From assembly GCA_002336815.1 (NCBI GenBank), contig DDEU01000016.1, forward strand, positions 57,015 to 107,971: a stretch of 50,957 nt of DNA, written 5' to 3'. The translations under genes were made by a program, and so were the position numbers. The first letter of the stretch is position 1. Every line of letters starts with the position of its first letter. This DNA comes from Chitinophagaceae bacterium UBA1946 (GTDB lineage: Bacteria; Bacteroidota; Bacteroidia; Chitinophagales; Chitinophagaceae). The notes beneath the pieces were generated by a model. It was given only the letters and a program-made list of their open reading frames with translations. It did no database searches and was not told where the DNA came from. This document shows, piece by piece, positions 41,618 to 50,957 of this stretch.

Positions 41618-44311
41618 TCATCGCAGCACCAGTACATTGCCTCTCCTGGAGAGCGGCTTTCCTTTATAGTCGGTGGCCATTGCTATCCACACATAATTCT
41701 CCGGGTCAACCAGCACACCTTTAAAGCGGCCATCCCAGCCGTTGTGATAGTCGGTGGTTTCAAATACCAGTTGTCCACGGCGGTTGTATACCCTGAAATA
41801 ATAGAAGGCCCTGATTCCTACCGGGAAAATATGCAACCTGTCGTTCCAGGTATCACTGTTAGGGGTAAACGCATTTGCAACATACAATTCCGGTCCTTTG
41901 TATCTTTTTACCAATACCCTGCTTTTGCTTTCGCATCCCTGCACCGTCAGCGTATTCAATTCATACAACTGGTCTTCATTGTGTGTGGCAACAGGGTTTT
42001 GCTCACTGGTACTGCTTAACCCCGTGGAAGGACTCCACTGGTACCACAGCATATTCGCCGCCTTGGTGGTGATCAACTGCACCGGCTCGTCCATTGCAGC
42101 AGTTGTGTCTCGTTGTGCAGCCGACCTGTTAAAGTAAATGATGAATGGCCTGATGATGGTGTCCTTGCAGGTTTCTATCGTTTCGCCGATCAGCTTTACA
42201 GGATTATAATCTTCTTTGGAGAAACGTTTGGTGATGGTTGGGGCACCCGTATTCAATCCATATCCAAAATCCCAGTACCATTTGTTTACCGGTACCGGTG
42301 AACTGGTACTTGCACTGTATACAATATTCCTGAATACACAGGAATCAGAAATATGCAGGTTGATGGATGGTTTAGGATATACCGTCAACAAACTTTCTGT
42401 TGCCCCTGACAAACAACCTTTGTCGCTTTCGGCCCTTAGTGATACATGGCGAACACCGGCCGGCAATGTATTGGCCGCATGCTGCAGCGTAGAAGACAGC
42501 GCATTGTCATAATACCAATACCATTTTACGATATGATCTGTGGAGGCTGCCGGCATATACGAATCATCCTGGAATTGTATCACTTCATTGTTGCAAAGTC
42601 TCGCCGGGTAACTGAATTTGGGAACCGGAAAATAATGAATACCCAGAACATCAGCCGCCGTATCAGAGCGGCATCCATCGACCGTTGTTACTACCAGTTT
42701 AACCGGCAAACTGCCTGCAGGAGAAGTAAAGGAAGCCGGCACCTGCGCATTACTAACGTTAGCGCCGAGTTGCCACCACCAGGTATCGATGGAACTCAGC
42801 CCACCGGGCACATACGAGTTATTCTGGAATGCAATGATGGTTTGATTTTCGCAGATCACGGGCGGGTAAGTGAAAACGGCCACCGGCTTATCAATGACTG
42901 AAACATAGTTAAAATCGTGTTTGCTGCAACCCGGGTTTTGCACCGTTAGTGTTACCGTGTACCTGCCCGGATTGGTATAGGTATGATTGGCGACCGCTGT
43001 AAACGCACTATCATGGTCGCCGAACGACCATGAGTAGAGTGCACCCGGTAATGTATTGGTTGAGGTATTGGTGAACACGAACTGGTTACCTACCTGGCAC
43101 TGTTGATCGTCATTGATGCCGAATGAAACATCCGGTGTTTGAGAGATGGTGACATTCATTTTTTTCCGGGGTCCTTCGCAGCCTCCAAAAAGGGAACGCT
43201 GGCTCACCCAATATTCCAGCACGCCAACATTGTTGGATGGAGGAATTGGCGCACGGTTTTCGGGCACGCCACCAAACTCCTGTGTATAATACAATAATTC
43301 ATTGCCCGGCGATGCCAGTGCTTTTAATGGGGTGGTATAGTCACCGCGACAGTATCCAACATCAAAAGTTGTAGGCGTATCGGGCAATTGTAAAATAGTA
43401 ACTTCTGCGTCCGCCGTGTCCCTGCAACCATAACCAGGGTATGGCACCATGTCTACGTGAAATTTGGTAGTCACCGCCGGCGCTGGCCGCAAACTCACCA
43501 GCCTCGTATTGCCCATTACTGCTGTATAGTTGGCATTGTACCAGGTATAAGATGCAAATCCATACGGAGCTGTCAGTACCACACTATCGCTGTTAACGCA
43601 ATGGGCACCCAGGGCCAGCACACCTCCGCATCCTGTACCTACATCGAGGTAAGCATACCCAAAATGGCCGCCCCTGGTACAATCTGCTGTTTTAAATTCC
43701 AGCCTTACCTGCCTGCCATTGTAGCCGGAAAAATCGATGGAAGAAGGTGTCCATTCCTTATACAATACATCGGGGTTTTGCGGAGAATGCAGGAAGCCGG
43801 GTATGGCCCCGCTGGATATATAGTTGTACGATGCACAATCGATCACCCTGCCGGTTTCTACATCGTACGCCGATACAAAAAAACGTGGCTGTTCTATCTG
43901 GTCGTGACCAGGATCTTCAAACACTACTGCATAATAATAAGTAATACTAAATGTGTCTGCTGAGGGGGGAATTTGGAAAGTATATGATATGCCTTCTGCC
44001 TCCCTGTTCACATCTGTATTGCCCAGCTTCACAGAATACCGGCCCCCGTAAGGACAGGCTTCAAGAAATCCACCATAGTGATCAAAGCCTGCTGTATTAA
44101 AGTCAATCAGTTCATGCCGGCCCGTAGTAGGATTGCTCGGGCTCAATGTGATCACGTTGGCCCCATTGGCTGTGTCCACACTGCCTAAAAAACAATTCCA
44201 GTTTGCAAGAGAACCCTGTTCAAAATCAACATTGGGAGGGCACGCCCCCTGTGAAAATAGTTTTCCGGAAAACAATAAGAATAAGAAAGCACTGAATACG
44301 GCCAGTTTCAT
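41618..44311 (-). CDS. PKD-repeat surface protein with gliding-type (type B) T9SS sorting domain
   Basis: 897 residues. The signal peptide is about 1-20 (MKLAVFSAFLFLLFSGKLFS). Residues 22-235 look like a jelly-roll binding domain (VDFEQGSLANWNCFLG, FSGYNGRQVRLEFKT), followed by an Ig-like region, four PKD-like repeats (about 390-735; clearest motif YSWSFGDHDSAF), another Ig-like segment (YQWSPSTGLSS), and a C-terminal ~90-residue gliding motility-associated type B sorting domain starting LYVANAFTPNSDTWND and ending in a short basic-hydrophobic strand. It is expected to be secreted by T9SS and attached to the surface or the gliding apparatus as an adhesin. The same architecture on a larger scale is encoded 5.1 kb upstream, with a GNAT gene between them. 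Confidence 0.92.
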   Translation of the reverse strand: MKLAVFSAFLFLLFSGKLFSQGACPPNVDFEQGSLANWNCFLGSVDTANGANVITLSPSNPTTGRHELIDFNTAGFDHYGGFLEACPYGGRYSVKLGNTDVNREAEGISYTFQIPPSADTFSITYYYAVVFEDPGHDQIEQPRFFVSAYDVETGRVIDCASYNYISSGAIPGFLHSPQNPDVLYKEWTPSSIDFSGYNGRQVRLEFKTADCTRGGHFGYAYLDVGTGCGGVLALGAHCVNSDSVVLTAPYGFASYTWYNANYTAVMGNTRLVSLRPAPAVTTKFHVDMVPYPGYGCRDTADAEVTILQLPDTPTTFDVGYCRGDYTTPLKALASPGNELLYYTQEFGGVPENRAPIPPSNNVGVLEYWVSQRSLFGGCEGPRKKMNVTISQTPDVSFGINDDQQCQVGNQFVFTNTSTNTLPGALYSWSFGDHDSAFTAVANHTYTNPGRYTVTLTVQNPGCSKHDFNYVSVIDKPVAVFTYPPVICENQTIIAFQNNSYVPGGLSSIDTWWWQLGANVSNAQVPASFTSPAGSLPVKLVVTTVDGCRSDTAADVLGIHYFPVPKFSYPARLCNNEVIQFQDDSYMPAASTDHIVKWYWYYDNALSSTLQHAANTLPAGVRHVSLRAESDKGCLSGATESLLTVYPKPSINLHISDSCVFRNIVYSASTSSPVPVNKWYWDFGYGLNTGAPTITKRFSKEDYNPVKLIGETIETCKDTIIRPFIIYFNRSAAQRDTTAAMDEPVQLITTKAANMLWYQWSPSTGLSSTSEQNPVATHNEDQLYELNTLTVQGCESKSRVLVKRYKGPELYVANAFTPNSDTWNDRLHIFPVGIRAFYYFRVYNRRGQLVFETTDYHNGWDGRFKGVLVDPENYVWIAMATDYKGKPLSRRGNVLVLR

Positions 44312-44542
44312 ACAATGGTTATAAGGTTAAAGAGATACTAAAAAAGCGCTGAAATCACTCACCGGCAATGTATCGGGAGAAACTTTAAAGGGTGCTTAAA
44401 AGCGATGGTATTAAACGGATAATATTGAAATTTAAAAGACTGGTTGCAAAGGGATTGGGATCGACTGTGAAATAAAGATATAAAAAAATACATTCCAGCT
44501 CCGGATTTTGCAAATAAATCCCGTAAAACTGCAGAAAACTGC

Positions 44543-45046
44543 TTACAAGTCAGCGATTGAAGCTCCGTAAACATGCAACAATTCGCCCTGTTCTGTTATC
44601 GTCTCCCGGAACTGTAAACCCAGTTTTTTTATTAGCTTAATGGATGCCGTGTTTTGGGGAACAGCGGTGGCCAGCAAATGACTGTGGGTTGCAGTTGCTT
44701 TGATCTGCTTCAGCACTGCAACAACTGCTTCATGTGCGTAACCCTTGCCAGTAAAAGCGGGTAAAAATGCGAAGCCAATATCGTGATGAGCAAGGTAATC
44801 CCTTTTGATCAACGTTACGAGCCCGATCGGGCTATTACTTGTCTGAAGTCTGGCTACCTGGTAATGGAGATTCCTGTTGGCAAGAATTTTATTGATATAT
44901 GCAATGGCATCTTCCTTTGTATGGATATTCCGCTGCCCTATGAAGTTGATCCACCCTTCTGTATTCAGCAATTCAAAGATGAACACATGATCGTTAACTG
45001 TTAAGGCATCGATTAAAAGCCGGGCTGTATTGATTGCTGATGACAT
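44543..45046 (-). CDS. GNAT family N-acetyltransferase (RimJ/RimL type)
   Basis: 167 residues with the GNAT core: the acetyl-CoA-binding segment reads IGFAFLPAFTGKGYAHEAVVAVL (GKGYA), preceded by SPIGLVTLIKRD and followed by ATAVPQNTASIKLIKKLGL, typical for RimJ/L-like acetyltransferases acting on protein N-termini or small molecules. The substrate is unknown. It begins 38 nt downstream of the giant PKD gene stop on the same strand, so it might be read through from it, though a functional link is doubtful. The gap to the next gene (44312-44542) holds nothing I can support. Confidence 0.9.
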   Translation of the reverse strand: MSSAINTARLLIDALTVNDHVFIFELLNTEGWINFIGQRNIHTKEDAIAYINKILANRNLHYQVARLQTSNSPIGLVTLIKRDYLAHHDIGFAFLPAFTGKGYAHEAVVAVLKQIKATATHSHLLATAVPQNTASIKLIKKLGLQFRETITEQGELLHVYGASIADL

Positions 45047-45084
45047 CCTTAAAAATAATACATTGCTTTTTTTACAACAAAATA

Positions 45085-48000
45085 TTATTTCACCAGCATA
45101 ATGGTTCCTTTATAATTAAACTCCTGGCCATCTTTACAGATCACATCCAGTACATATACATAAGCCGCAGTGCCGCCCGGCGGATCACCTTTCGTGGTGC
45201 CATCCCATCCCTGGGAAGGATCATTCACCGGTACATCCTGTTTTTCAAAAACCTTTTGACCATAGCGGTTAAAGATCATCATTCGCTTAATGCTGCGTAT
45301 GCCGTATCCTTTTATGAAGAAAATATCGTTCTTGCCGTTTCCATCGGGAGAAAATGCATTGGGAATATACAACTGGCCTTTACCACAAAAAACAATGATT
45401 CGTACTTCATCAAACGCAGTACATCCAAAGCGTGTTTGCACGGTTACTTTGTAAATAATATTGTCATCGGCCACGAGGGAAGGCGATAAACAGTTATTGC
45501 AATCCAGGCCGGTGGAAGGGGTCCACAAATAGCCGCTGATATCGTTGCCTGTAACGGTAGCGGTTAGTTGCAAAGGCGTACCATTGGCAACATTTCTGTC
45601 GGCCCCGGCAAATACTGTTGGTTTTAAGCCAACAAAAAGTGTAACAAAACCGGTATCACTTTTACACACATTGTTGCTGAAGGCAATTACCTGGTACACG
45701 GTGGTGCCGGTGGGTGTTGCAACCGGGTTTGCCACCGTTGCATTGCTGAGGGTTGCAGCCGGGCTCCATACATAATTGCTCACCGTACTGCTGGCCCTCA
45801 GTGTGCGGTGATCACCAATACAAATACTATCAGTGCCGCTAACAGAGAGGCTTACCGGCATATCAACCCTCACCGTAACGGTATCTTTCTGTACACAACC
45901 GAACTGGTTGGTCACGGTAACAATATAGTCGGTAGTGGTAGCCGGTGTAGCCAATGGGGTTGGGGTATTGATATTCTGCAAAGTAGGCGCAGCATCCCAT
46001 GCATAATCAACACCATCAAAACTGCGGAGCCGTACATTACCACCTAAACATATAGTGGTATCAGGTGCTGCCGCTGGTACAGGCAAAGGATGAATCACAA
46101 CCGGCTTACTGACTGTAATATCACAACCAAAGCGTGTTTTTACATTTAACTGCACAGTGTAATTACCTGCGGTGGTAAAATTGTACAACATTGTATCCGC
46201 ATTGCTCACCGTATTGTTGTTGAGCTTCCAGGTGTAAGATGTAACTGCATCTTCTGTGATAACAGATGACCTGTAAAGCAATACATTTTGCATACATTTT
46301 TCATCCACACCGATAATACTGGCGATCGTAGTTTTGTAGATCACGACAGTATCGGCAGATTCAAAACTATTGCTGCAGCCATAAGCCGTGGTAGCTTTTA
46401 GCGACGTCACATAGCGGCCGGCAGGAGTATAAAAATGGAAAGGATTTTGTGCAGCAGCATTATTGCCATCACCAAAATGCCATTCATAGGCCAGGTTACC
46501 AAAACGGGAACCTGACAGGTTATTAAATTGCACCGTGCCGGTATCACCACATATTTTGGGATTTGTGATGGAGAATTTAGCGGCAACGGAGTCGATCACA
46601 ATGCGCCTGCTGATATCATTTGCACATCCTTTGTCTGTTGTGATCTTTAAATTGATATCATATAAACCAGCGGGAGTAAAATTATGATCCAATGTATCTG
46701 CACTGCCTGCATTGATTTTATTCACTTTCCACTGGTATTGAGCAATCACATCATTGGCAGTAGATGAACTGAAATACCGGTAATTTCCCGGACTACAATG
46801 GATACTGTCGCCGGTAATGGCGGCAACCGGGTTCCTGTACACTTCAATGGCACGTGGTTTTATGATGGTGTCGGCACAGCCATGCTCCGTTGTCACCCCA
46901 AGTTTTACATCGTATACACCCGGTTGGTAAGTGTGCACCGGGCTCTGCAATGAGGAACCGGTATTATCGCCCAACGACCATTGATATTGTGCAATGTTGA
47001 AGAGGTGGTTGCTGTTATCAGTGAACACTACCCTTCCCGTATCAGCACAAAATTTATTTTGACTGATGCTGAACAATGCTTTTACAGAATCGATGATAAT
47101 GTTTCTTGCTACAGAATCTGTACAACCGTTTACAGTGGTAATTTTTAAGCCAACGGTATGATTGCCTGCATTGAAATAAAAATCCAGGCCGGCAGTGTTG
47201 CTTCGTTCTGTATTGTCAACAAACCATTGGTAACGTACAATACTATCTACGGAATTTATGCTGCTGCGGTATGGATAGTTCCCCGGTGAGCAATGAATGC
47301 TGTCGCCTGTAATCGCTGCTACCGGCAAATTGTAAACATGAATGGTATCAGCAAAAACCGTACTGTCGGTGCAACCGTTCTGAGTGGTGCCCAACAACTT
47401 CACTGTATAATCACCCGGGTTCAGGTAATGATGCAAGGTGTCAATACCATTGTAAATTCCGGCATCACCAAAGTTCCAGTTATAAATAATGGGATATGCA
47501 TGAACGGTAGTATTGGTGAAGCTTACAATACCATTATCGCAGAACTTCGCCTGGTTGATACTGAAGCCGGTTTTAACCGAATCGATGATGATATCTTTTG
47601 TAATGGAAAAAGTACAACCGTTGATCGTTTGGATAAACAAGGTTATCACATGACTGCCTGGAATCCTGTAATCATAGTCAAGATTGGGGCTGTTGGCAAC
47701 GCTGTCAGCATCAATACTCCACCTGTACCTGGCAATTGCATCTACGCTGCTTATGTTAGCTGTGTATTGTAACCTTGAACCTGGCACTAAACAAACGACC
47801 GCCCTGCCGCTGATAGTAGCAGTGGGCACATTGAATACCTTCACCGTATCCGTCAACAGGGTTGTATCACGACAACCATTAATGGTAACCGCAATCAACT
47901 GTACAGAATAATTGCCCGGCAATAAGTAACTATTGGAAGGATCCTGTGCGGCAGAAACATTGCCATCACCAAAACTCCAGCTATAAGAGCCGATGCCGGC

Positions 48001-50957
48001 AAAATGGCTGGTAAGATTTGTAAAAGCTGCTGTACCACTGCCGCAGAAGCGAACCGGGCTGACGGAAAAATTGGTAACAACAGAATCGATGATGATATTT
48101 TTTGTTACAGAGAATGTACAGCCGTTCACCGTTTGGATAAACAAGGTAAGTACATGATTGCCTGGAATACGATAATCATAGTTTAGATTTGCAGCATTCC
48201 CAACACTGTCGGCATCAATGCTCCACTTATACCGGTCAATCGCATCCACACTAACCACCGTACTGCTGTACTGCAAAAGCGAAGACGGCCTTAAACAAAC
48301 CACCCCGGCCCCATTGATGGTAGCAGATGGCAGGTTAAACACTTTGACCGTATCTGTAAAACGGGTGGTATCCCTGCAACCATTGATCGTACCTGCGATC
48401 AACTGCACGGTATAGTTGCCCGGCAGTAAATAATTGTTAGAAGGATCCTGCAAAGCCGATGTATTGCCATCACCAAAGCGCCAGTCGTAAAATGAAATAC
48501 CGGCAAAACTAGTGCTAAGGTTGCTGAAGGTTGCAGTGCCGTTATTGCAGAAGCGGGAAGGGCTTACCGAAAAACCTGTGACGACGGAATCTATAATGAT
48601 ATTTTTTGTAACAGTAAACGTACAACCATTGATCGTTTGGATAAACAAGGTGATCACGTGATTGCCCGGCACCCTGTAATTATAATTCAGCGTGGCAGCA
48701 TTCCCAACACTATCAGCATCAATGCTCCACTGGTAGGCCGCAATTGCATCAGCACTAACTACAGAATTCGTGTACTGTAAAGTTGTGGCAGGCTTTAGGC
48801 AAATTGTACCCGGACCATTGATGGTCGCCTTCGGACTTGCATACACCCTTACTGCATTTACCACTGTAAAAGAATCAGTACAGCCATAGGTGGAACTTAC
48901 AGCCAATTTTACAGTGTATACACCAGGGGCGTTGTACAAATGCGGTGGTGGGTTACCGGTAGTGTCTGTTTTTCCATCACCGAATGACCACCTGTACCGC
49001 ACAGCGGAAAAGAAAGGCGCCGTGGTGAGATTGCTGAAAGTAACATAGCCGCTGTCGCAAAATTGATTGTTGTCAAATGTAAACAATGCTTTTACGGAAT
49101 CAACAAAAACAGTGTCCGATGCTTTTAAAGTGAAAGGGCAACCTTCAGGACTGGTAAGCACCACATTGGGAAGATATTGGCCGGCGTTGATATAGGTATG
49201 GGTAACATTTGAATCTATAGAATTCGGCAATACCGGCGTACCATCATTAAAATCCCAGGCATAGGTCTGGATAAAACTTCCCCTTACATTCATGGCAATG
49301 CCATAGGGCTTACAACCATCACCATTGTTGTTGTTAAGTACGGCAATTGGCCCACGTACACGGATCACTTTCGAGATACTGTCTTCACAATTGTTCAAGC
49401 CCTTCACTTTTAATTTCACCGTATAAAAGCCGGGAAGCGCATAAATATGCGGTGAAGGAAACTGGTCTGTGCTGCCTGTACCACCATCTCCAAAATCCCA
49501 TACCCAACTGCTGGAGTAAGTAGAACTGTCCGAGAAAATAATGGCGGTCGGCGCACACTTTGTTGTATCGCCGATCTTGAAATCAGCCTTGGGATGAACC
49601 AGTTTGATGTACGATGTTCTGCTGATGCTGTCGGTACAGCCATTCTCATCCTGCACTACCAGTTTGATATTGTAATTACCTTCTGTACCATAGGTGTGAG
49701 ATCCATAATATCCCACAGAAGAGGCCCCATCTCCATAATACCAGGTGTAATTGCCGTTGTAAACCTGTGAGTAGTTGTACAGGAAAACATTAAAGGCGCC
49801 ACACTTCAGCGTATCATAACTGAAAAAGTCTGCTTTGGGCCGGTATATCTTAATATAGTTTGGTTGCGACGTGGTAGAAGTACATCCAAAAGAATCGGTG
49901 ATCTTCAGCGATACCGAATAAAAATTATAATAATTAGTGGCCGCATAGGTTTTATTGATCAGCGAATCATCCGTTGTAACCAATGTATTGCCATCACCAA
50001 AATTCCATTCCCATTTTACAATCGGCACATTGGTGCTTTGAACAGAAGTGTCCGTAAAAACAAAATTCTGCAGGGCAGAACAACTTGTGAGCGGCGTTGC
50101 CACGAACCCGGCCTGTGGACCAGTAGTTACGAGTGGCACGATCACCTGTTTGGTAATGGTAGAAAAGCATCCAATGGAATCGGTCACTTTTAAGTTTACA
50201 TTGTAAGTGTTGGCAGTGTATAAACTGCTCACGGCTGTATCAAGCGTGCTGTTGATAACAGGATTACCGTTACCGAAAGTCCATTGCCAGTTGGTAATCG
50301 GGATGATGCCGTTTTGCACAGAAGAGTCAGTATAGATCACCTTTAATGGCACCAGGCAACTCAACTGGATGTCTGGAATAAAATTAGCGATGGGGCCACG
50401 GACACTTACCGGCAAGGGATAATAAATGGAGTCGGCACAACCAAGCTTGTCTTCAATGATCAGTTTTACATAATACAAACCGGTATCAATGTAAGTGTGA
50501 CTGGCGTTGCCTTTGAGCCAGATACCAAAACTATTGAAGTTGGTTAGGTTATCTATCACGAACCTGCCGGTACTGTCACCAAAATCCCAGGTGTAAGTTT
50601 TTATCTTGGAAGAATCAATGCCCACCGTGGAAAAATTCACGAGGCCATTGGTACAGATATCTGTTTTATCCGGGGTGAAATTTGCTTTTTCATCGATGAT
50701 GATCACCCGCTTTTTGCCTGTATCAAACTGGCTTGTAAGTGTATCCAGTCTTATCACTGTAACCACATACACTTTTTGCGGTGGAGAATAAGTATGAGAT
50801 ACAGGATTGAGGACGCCGGTATTCAGCAAAGGTGATCCATCGCCAAAGTCCCAGCTTTGCACTACTGCATTGCTTACCGTATCTGTAAAATCAACCGTGT
50901 ATTTGTCAGCGCAGGTTTTGCCGAGGCCAAAACCTCCTCCCCCGCCGCCGCCGCCTC
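45085..50957 (-). CDS. Giant PKD-repeat T9SS type B surface protein (5' end outside window)
   Basis: 1956 residues are visible; the frame stays open to the window edge (the GTG at 50862 is an internal Val), so the N-terminus lies beyond it. From the N-side: a polyglycine run with FGLGKTC, about 19 PKD-like beta-sandwiches marked by WDFGDG-type motifs (WDFGDGSPLL, YTWYYGDGASS, YRWSFGDGKTD, YEWHFGDGNN), three Ig-like segments (YAWDAAPTLQN, YVWSPAATLSN, YLWTPSTGLD), and a C-terminal gliding-associated sorting domain (~95 residues, IPNAFSPDGNGKND to IMLVK). Within it, five tandem copies of a two-PKD unit of ~500 bp occupy 46345-48849. The protein resembles SprB-type motility adhesins and similar surface fibres. 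Specific ligand unknown. Confidence 0.93.
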   Translation of the reverse strand, partial: GGGGGGGGFGLGKTCADKYTVDFTDTVSNAVVQSWDFGDGSPLLNTGVLNPVSHTYSPPQKVYVVTVIRLDTLTSQFDTGKKRVIIIDEKANFTPDKTDICTNGLVNFSTVGIDSSKIKTYTWDFGDSTGRFVIDNLTNFNSFGIWLKGNASHTYIDTGLYYVKLIIEDKLGCADSIYYPLPVSVRGPIANFIPDIQLSCLVPLKVIYTDSSVQNGIIPITNWQWTFGNGNPVINSTLDTAVSSLYTANTYNVNLKVTDSIGCFSTITKQVIVPLVTTGPQAGFVATPLTSCSALQNFVFTDTSVQSTNVPIVKWEWNFGDGNTLVTTDDSLINKTYAATNYYNFYSVSLKITDSFGCTSTTSQPNYIKIYRPKADFFSYDTLKCGAFNVFLYNYSQVYNGNYTWYYGDGASSVGYYGSHTYGTEGNYNIKLVVQDENGCTDSISRTSYIKLVHPKADFKIGDTTKCAPTAIIFSDSSTYSSSWVWDFGDGGTGSTDQFPSPHIYALPGFYTVKLKVKGLNNCEDSISKVIRVRGPIAVLNNNNGDGCKPYGIAMNVRGSFIQTYAWDFNDGTPVLPNSIDSNVTHTYINAGQYLPNVVLTSPEGCPFTLKASDTVFVDSVKALFTFDNNQFCDSGYVTFSNLTTAPFFSAVRYRWSFGDGKTDTTGNPPPHLYNAPGVYTVKLAVSSTYGCTDSFTVVNAVRVYASPKATINGPGTICLKPATTLQYTNSVVSADAIAAYQWSIDADSVGNAATLNYNYRVPGNHVITLFIQTINGCTFTVTKNIIIDSVVTGFSVSPSRFCNNGTATFSNLSTSFAGISFYDWRFGDGNTSALQDPSNNYLLPGNYTVQLIAGTINGCRDTTRFTDTVKVFNLPSATINGAGVVCLRPSSLLQYSSTVVSVDAIDRYKWSIDADSVGNAANLNYDYRIPGNHVLTLFIQTVNGCTFSVTKNIIIDSVVTNFSVSPVRFCGSGTAAFTNLTSHFAGIGSYSWSFGDGNVSAAQDPSNSYLLPGNYSVQLIAVTINGCRDTTLLTDTVKVFNVPTATISGRAVVCLVPGSRLQYTANISSVDAIARYRWSIDADSVANSPNLDYDYRIPGSHVITLFIQTINGCTFSITKDIIIDSVKTGFSINQAKFCDNGIVSFTNTTVHAYPIIYNWNFGDAGIYNGIDTLHHYLNPGDYTVKLLGTTQNGCTDSTVFADTIHVYNLPVAAITGDSIHCSPGNYPYRSSINSVDSIVRYQWFVDNTERSNTAGLDFYFNAGNHTVGLKITTVNGCTDSVARNIIIDSVKALFSISQNKFCADTGRVVFTDNSNHLFNIAQYQWSLGDNTGSSLQSPVHTYQPGVYDVKLGVTTEHGCADTIIKPRAIEVYRNPVAAITGDSIHCSPGNYRYFSSSTANDVIAQYQWKVNKINAGSADTLDHNFTPAGLYDINLKITTDKGCANDISRRIVIDSVAAKFSITNPKICGDTGTVQFNNLSGSRFGNLAYEWHFGDGNNAAAQNPFHFYTPAGRYVTSLKATTAYGCSNSFESADTVVIYKTTIASIIGVDEKCMQNVLLYRSSVITEDAVTSYTWKLNNNTVSNADTMLYNFTTAGNYTVQLNVKTRFGCDITVSKPVVIHPLPVPAAAPDTTICLGGNVRLRSFDGVDYAWDAAPTLQNINTPTPLATPATTTDYIVTVTNQFGCVQKDTVTVRVDMPVSLSVSGTDSICIGDHRTLRASSTVSNYVWSPAATLSNATVANPVATPTGTTVYQVIAFSNNVCKSDTGFVTLFVGLKPTVFAGADRNVANGTPLQLTATVTGNDISGYLWTPSTGLDCNNCLSPSLVADDNIIYKVTVQTRFGCTAFDEVRIIVFCGKGQLYIPNAFSPDGNGKNDIFFIKGYGIRSIKRMMIFNRYGQKVFEKQDVPVNDPSQGWDGTTKGDPPGGTAAYVYVLDVICKDGQEFNYKGTIMLVK
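46345..48849 (-). repeat. Five tandem copies of a ~500-bp double-PKD coding unit
   Basis: Units begin near 48849, 48342, 47841, 47337 and 46842 (spacing about 495-504 bp), with a further half unit below 46345. Each encodes two PKD-like folds: one with a degenerate motif (YQWSIDADSVGN in the first copies) and one with a standard FGDG motif, joined by NGCTF-KNIIIDSV. The first three copies are the most alike at nucleotide level (shared CCGTTTGGATAAACAAGGT-type blocks), so amplification there was recent. Confidence 0.85.

Noticed and set aside
44359..44574. 71-codon minus-strand frame between the GNAT and 897-residue PKD genes
   Set aside because: Overlaps the GNAT C-terminus and has no recognisable features; the gap is more likely leader DNA of the PKD gene.
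47293..47772. 159-codon plus-strand frame inside the PKD array
   Set aside because: Antisense shadow that recurs because the coding repeat recurs (see 48004-48186).
46345..48849. Regular repeats as a CRISPR array
   Set aside because: The period is ~500 bp, the repeats are coding and in frame, and no short direct repeats with unique spacers or cas genes are present.
1..50957. Insertion sequences, phage genes, tRNA or rRNA genes
   Set aside because: I read all gaps and saw no transposase or integrase motifs, cloverleaf-like sequences with CCA ends, or conserved rRNA segments.

Overview
The window reads as chromosome of a Bacteroidota member, most likely family Chitinophagaceae (order Chitinophagales). 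The main reasons are several very large secreted proteins ending in type IX secretion (T9SS) sorting domains of both the 'SprB/gliding-type' (type B) and classic 'Por' (type A) kinds, families typical of the phylum (DUF1599, BT_3928-like DoxX/MauE, DUF6526, FKBP lipoproteins), promoters that resemble TAnnTTTG rather than TATAAT, and A-rich rather than Shine-Dalgarno leaders. I see no rRNA, tRNA, CRISPR array, insertion sequence or prophage.

Layout. 1-1466: tail of a T9SS surface protein running in from the left. 1.5-13.8 kb: housekeeping genes, namely a Nudix hydrolase, a YfiT/DinB-like protein, a periplasmic FKBP isomerase, an ABC ATPase, fructose-bisphosphatase, aspartate kinase, an oligopeptide-type ABC permease, a BT_3928-like membrane protein with DUF1599 opposite folP, then an nrnA-FKBP lipoprotein pair opposite ndk. 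14.0-17.4 kb: a hexuronate/KDG module (MFS transporter and KDPG aldolase, divergent from KDG kinase). 17.6-27.3 kb: one 3226-residue beta-helix T9SS protein. 27.6-33.4 kb: pgi, a small lipoprotein, DUF6526, cinA and a 2-oxoacid dehydrogenase E2. 33.6-38.3 kb: a glucosaminidase-SGNH-MBOAT operon facing a second SGNH gene, which looks like a cell-envelope O-acylation and remodelling cassette. 38.4-41.4 kb: an unusual TPR protein with cysteine clusters and a secreted GH13 enzyme. 41.6 kb to the end: two PKD-repeat proteins with type B T9SS tails and a GNAT acetyltransferase between them; the larger one (more than 1950 residues) runs out of the window.

How it fits together. About 40 percent of the window encodes exported surface polymers built by module duplication: five copies of a ~500-bp two-PKD unit, a duplicated ~500-residue module, and a ~1.45-kb tail shared in inverted orientation by the proteins at 1-1466 and 17.6-19.1 kb. 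The carbon-metabolism genes (pgi, fbp, KDG/KDPG genes, GH13) agree with polysaccharide degradation. The best candidates for under-described biology are the glucosaminidase/SGNH/MBOAT/SGNH cassette, the TPR-Cys protein, the recombination-prone paralogous surface modules, and small GGTTGAAG-type intergenic repeats, one of which encodes the C-terminus of the aldolase.
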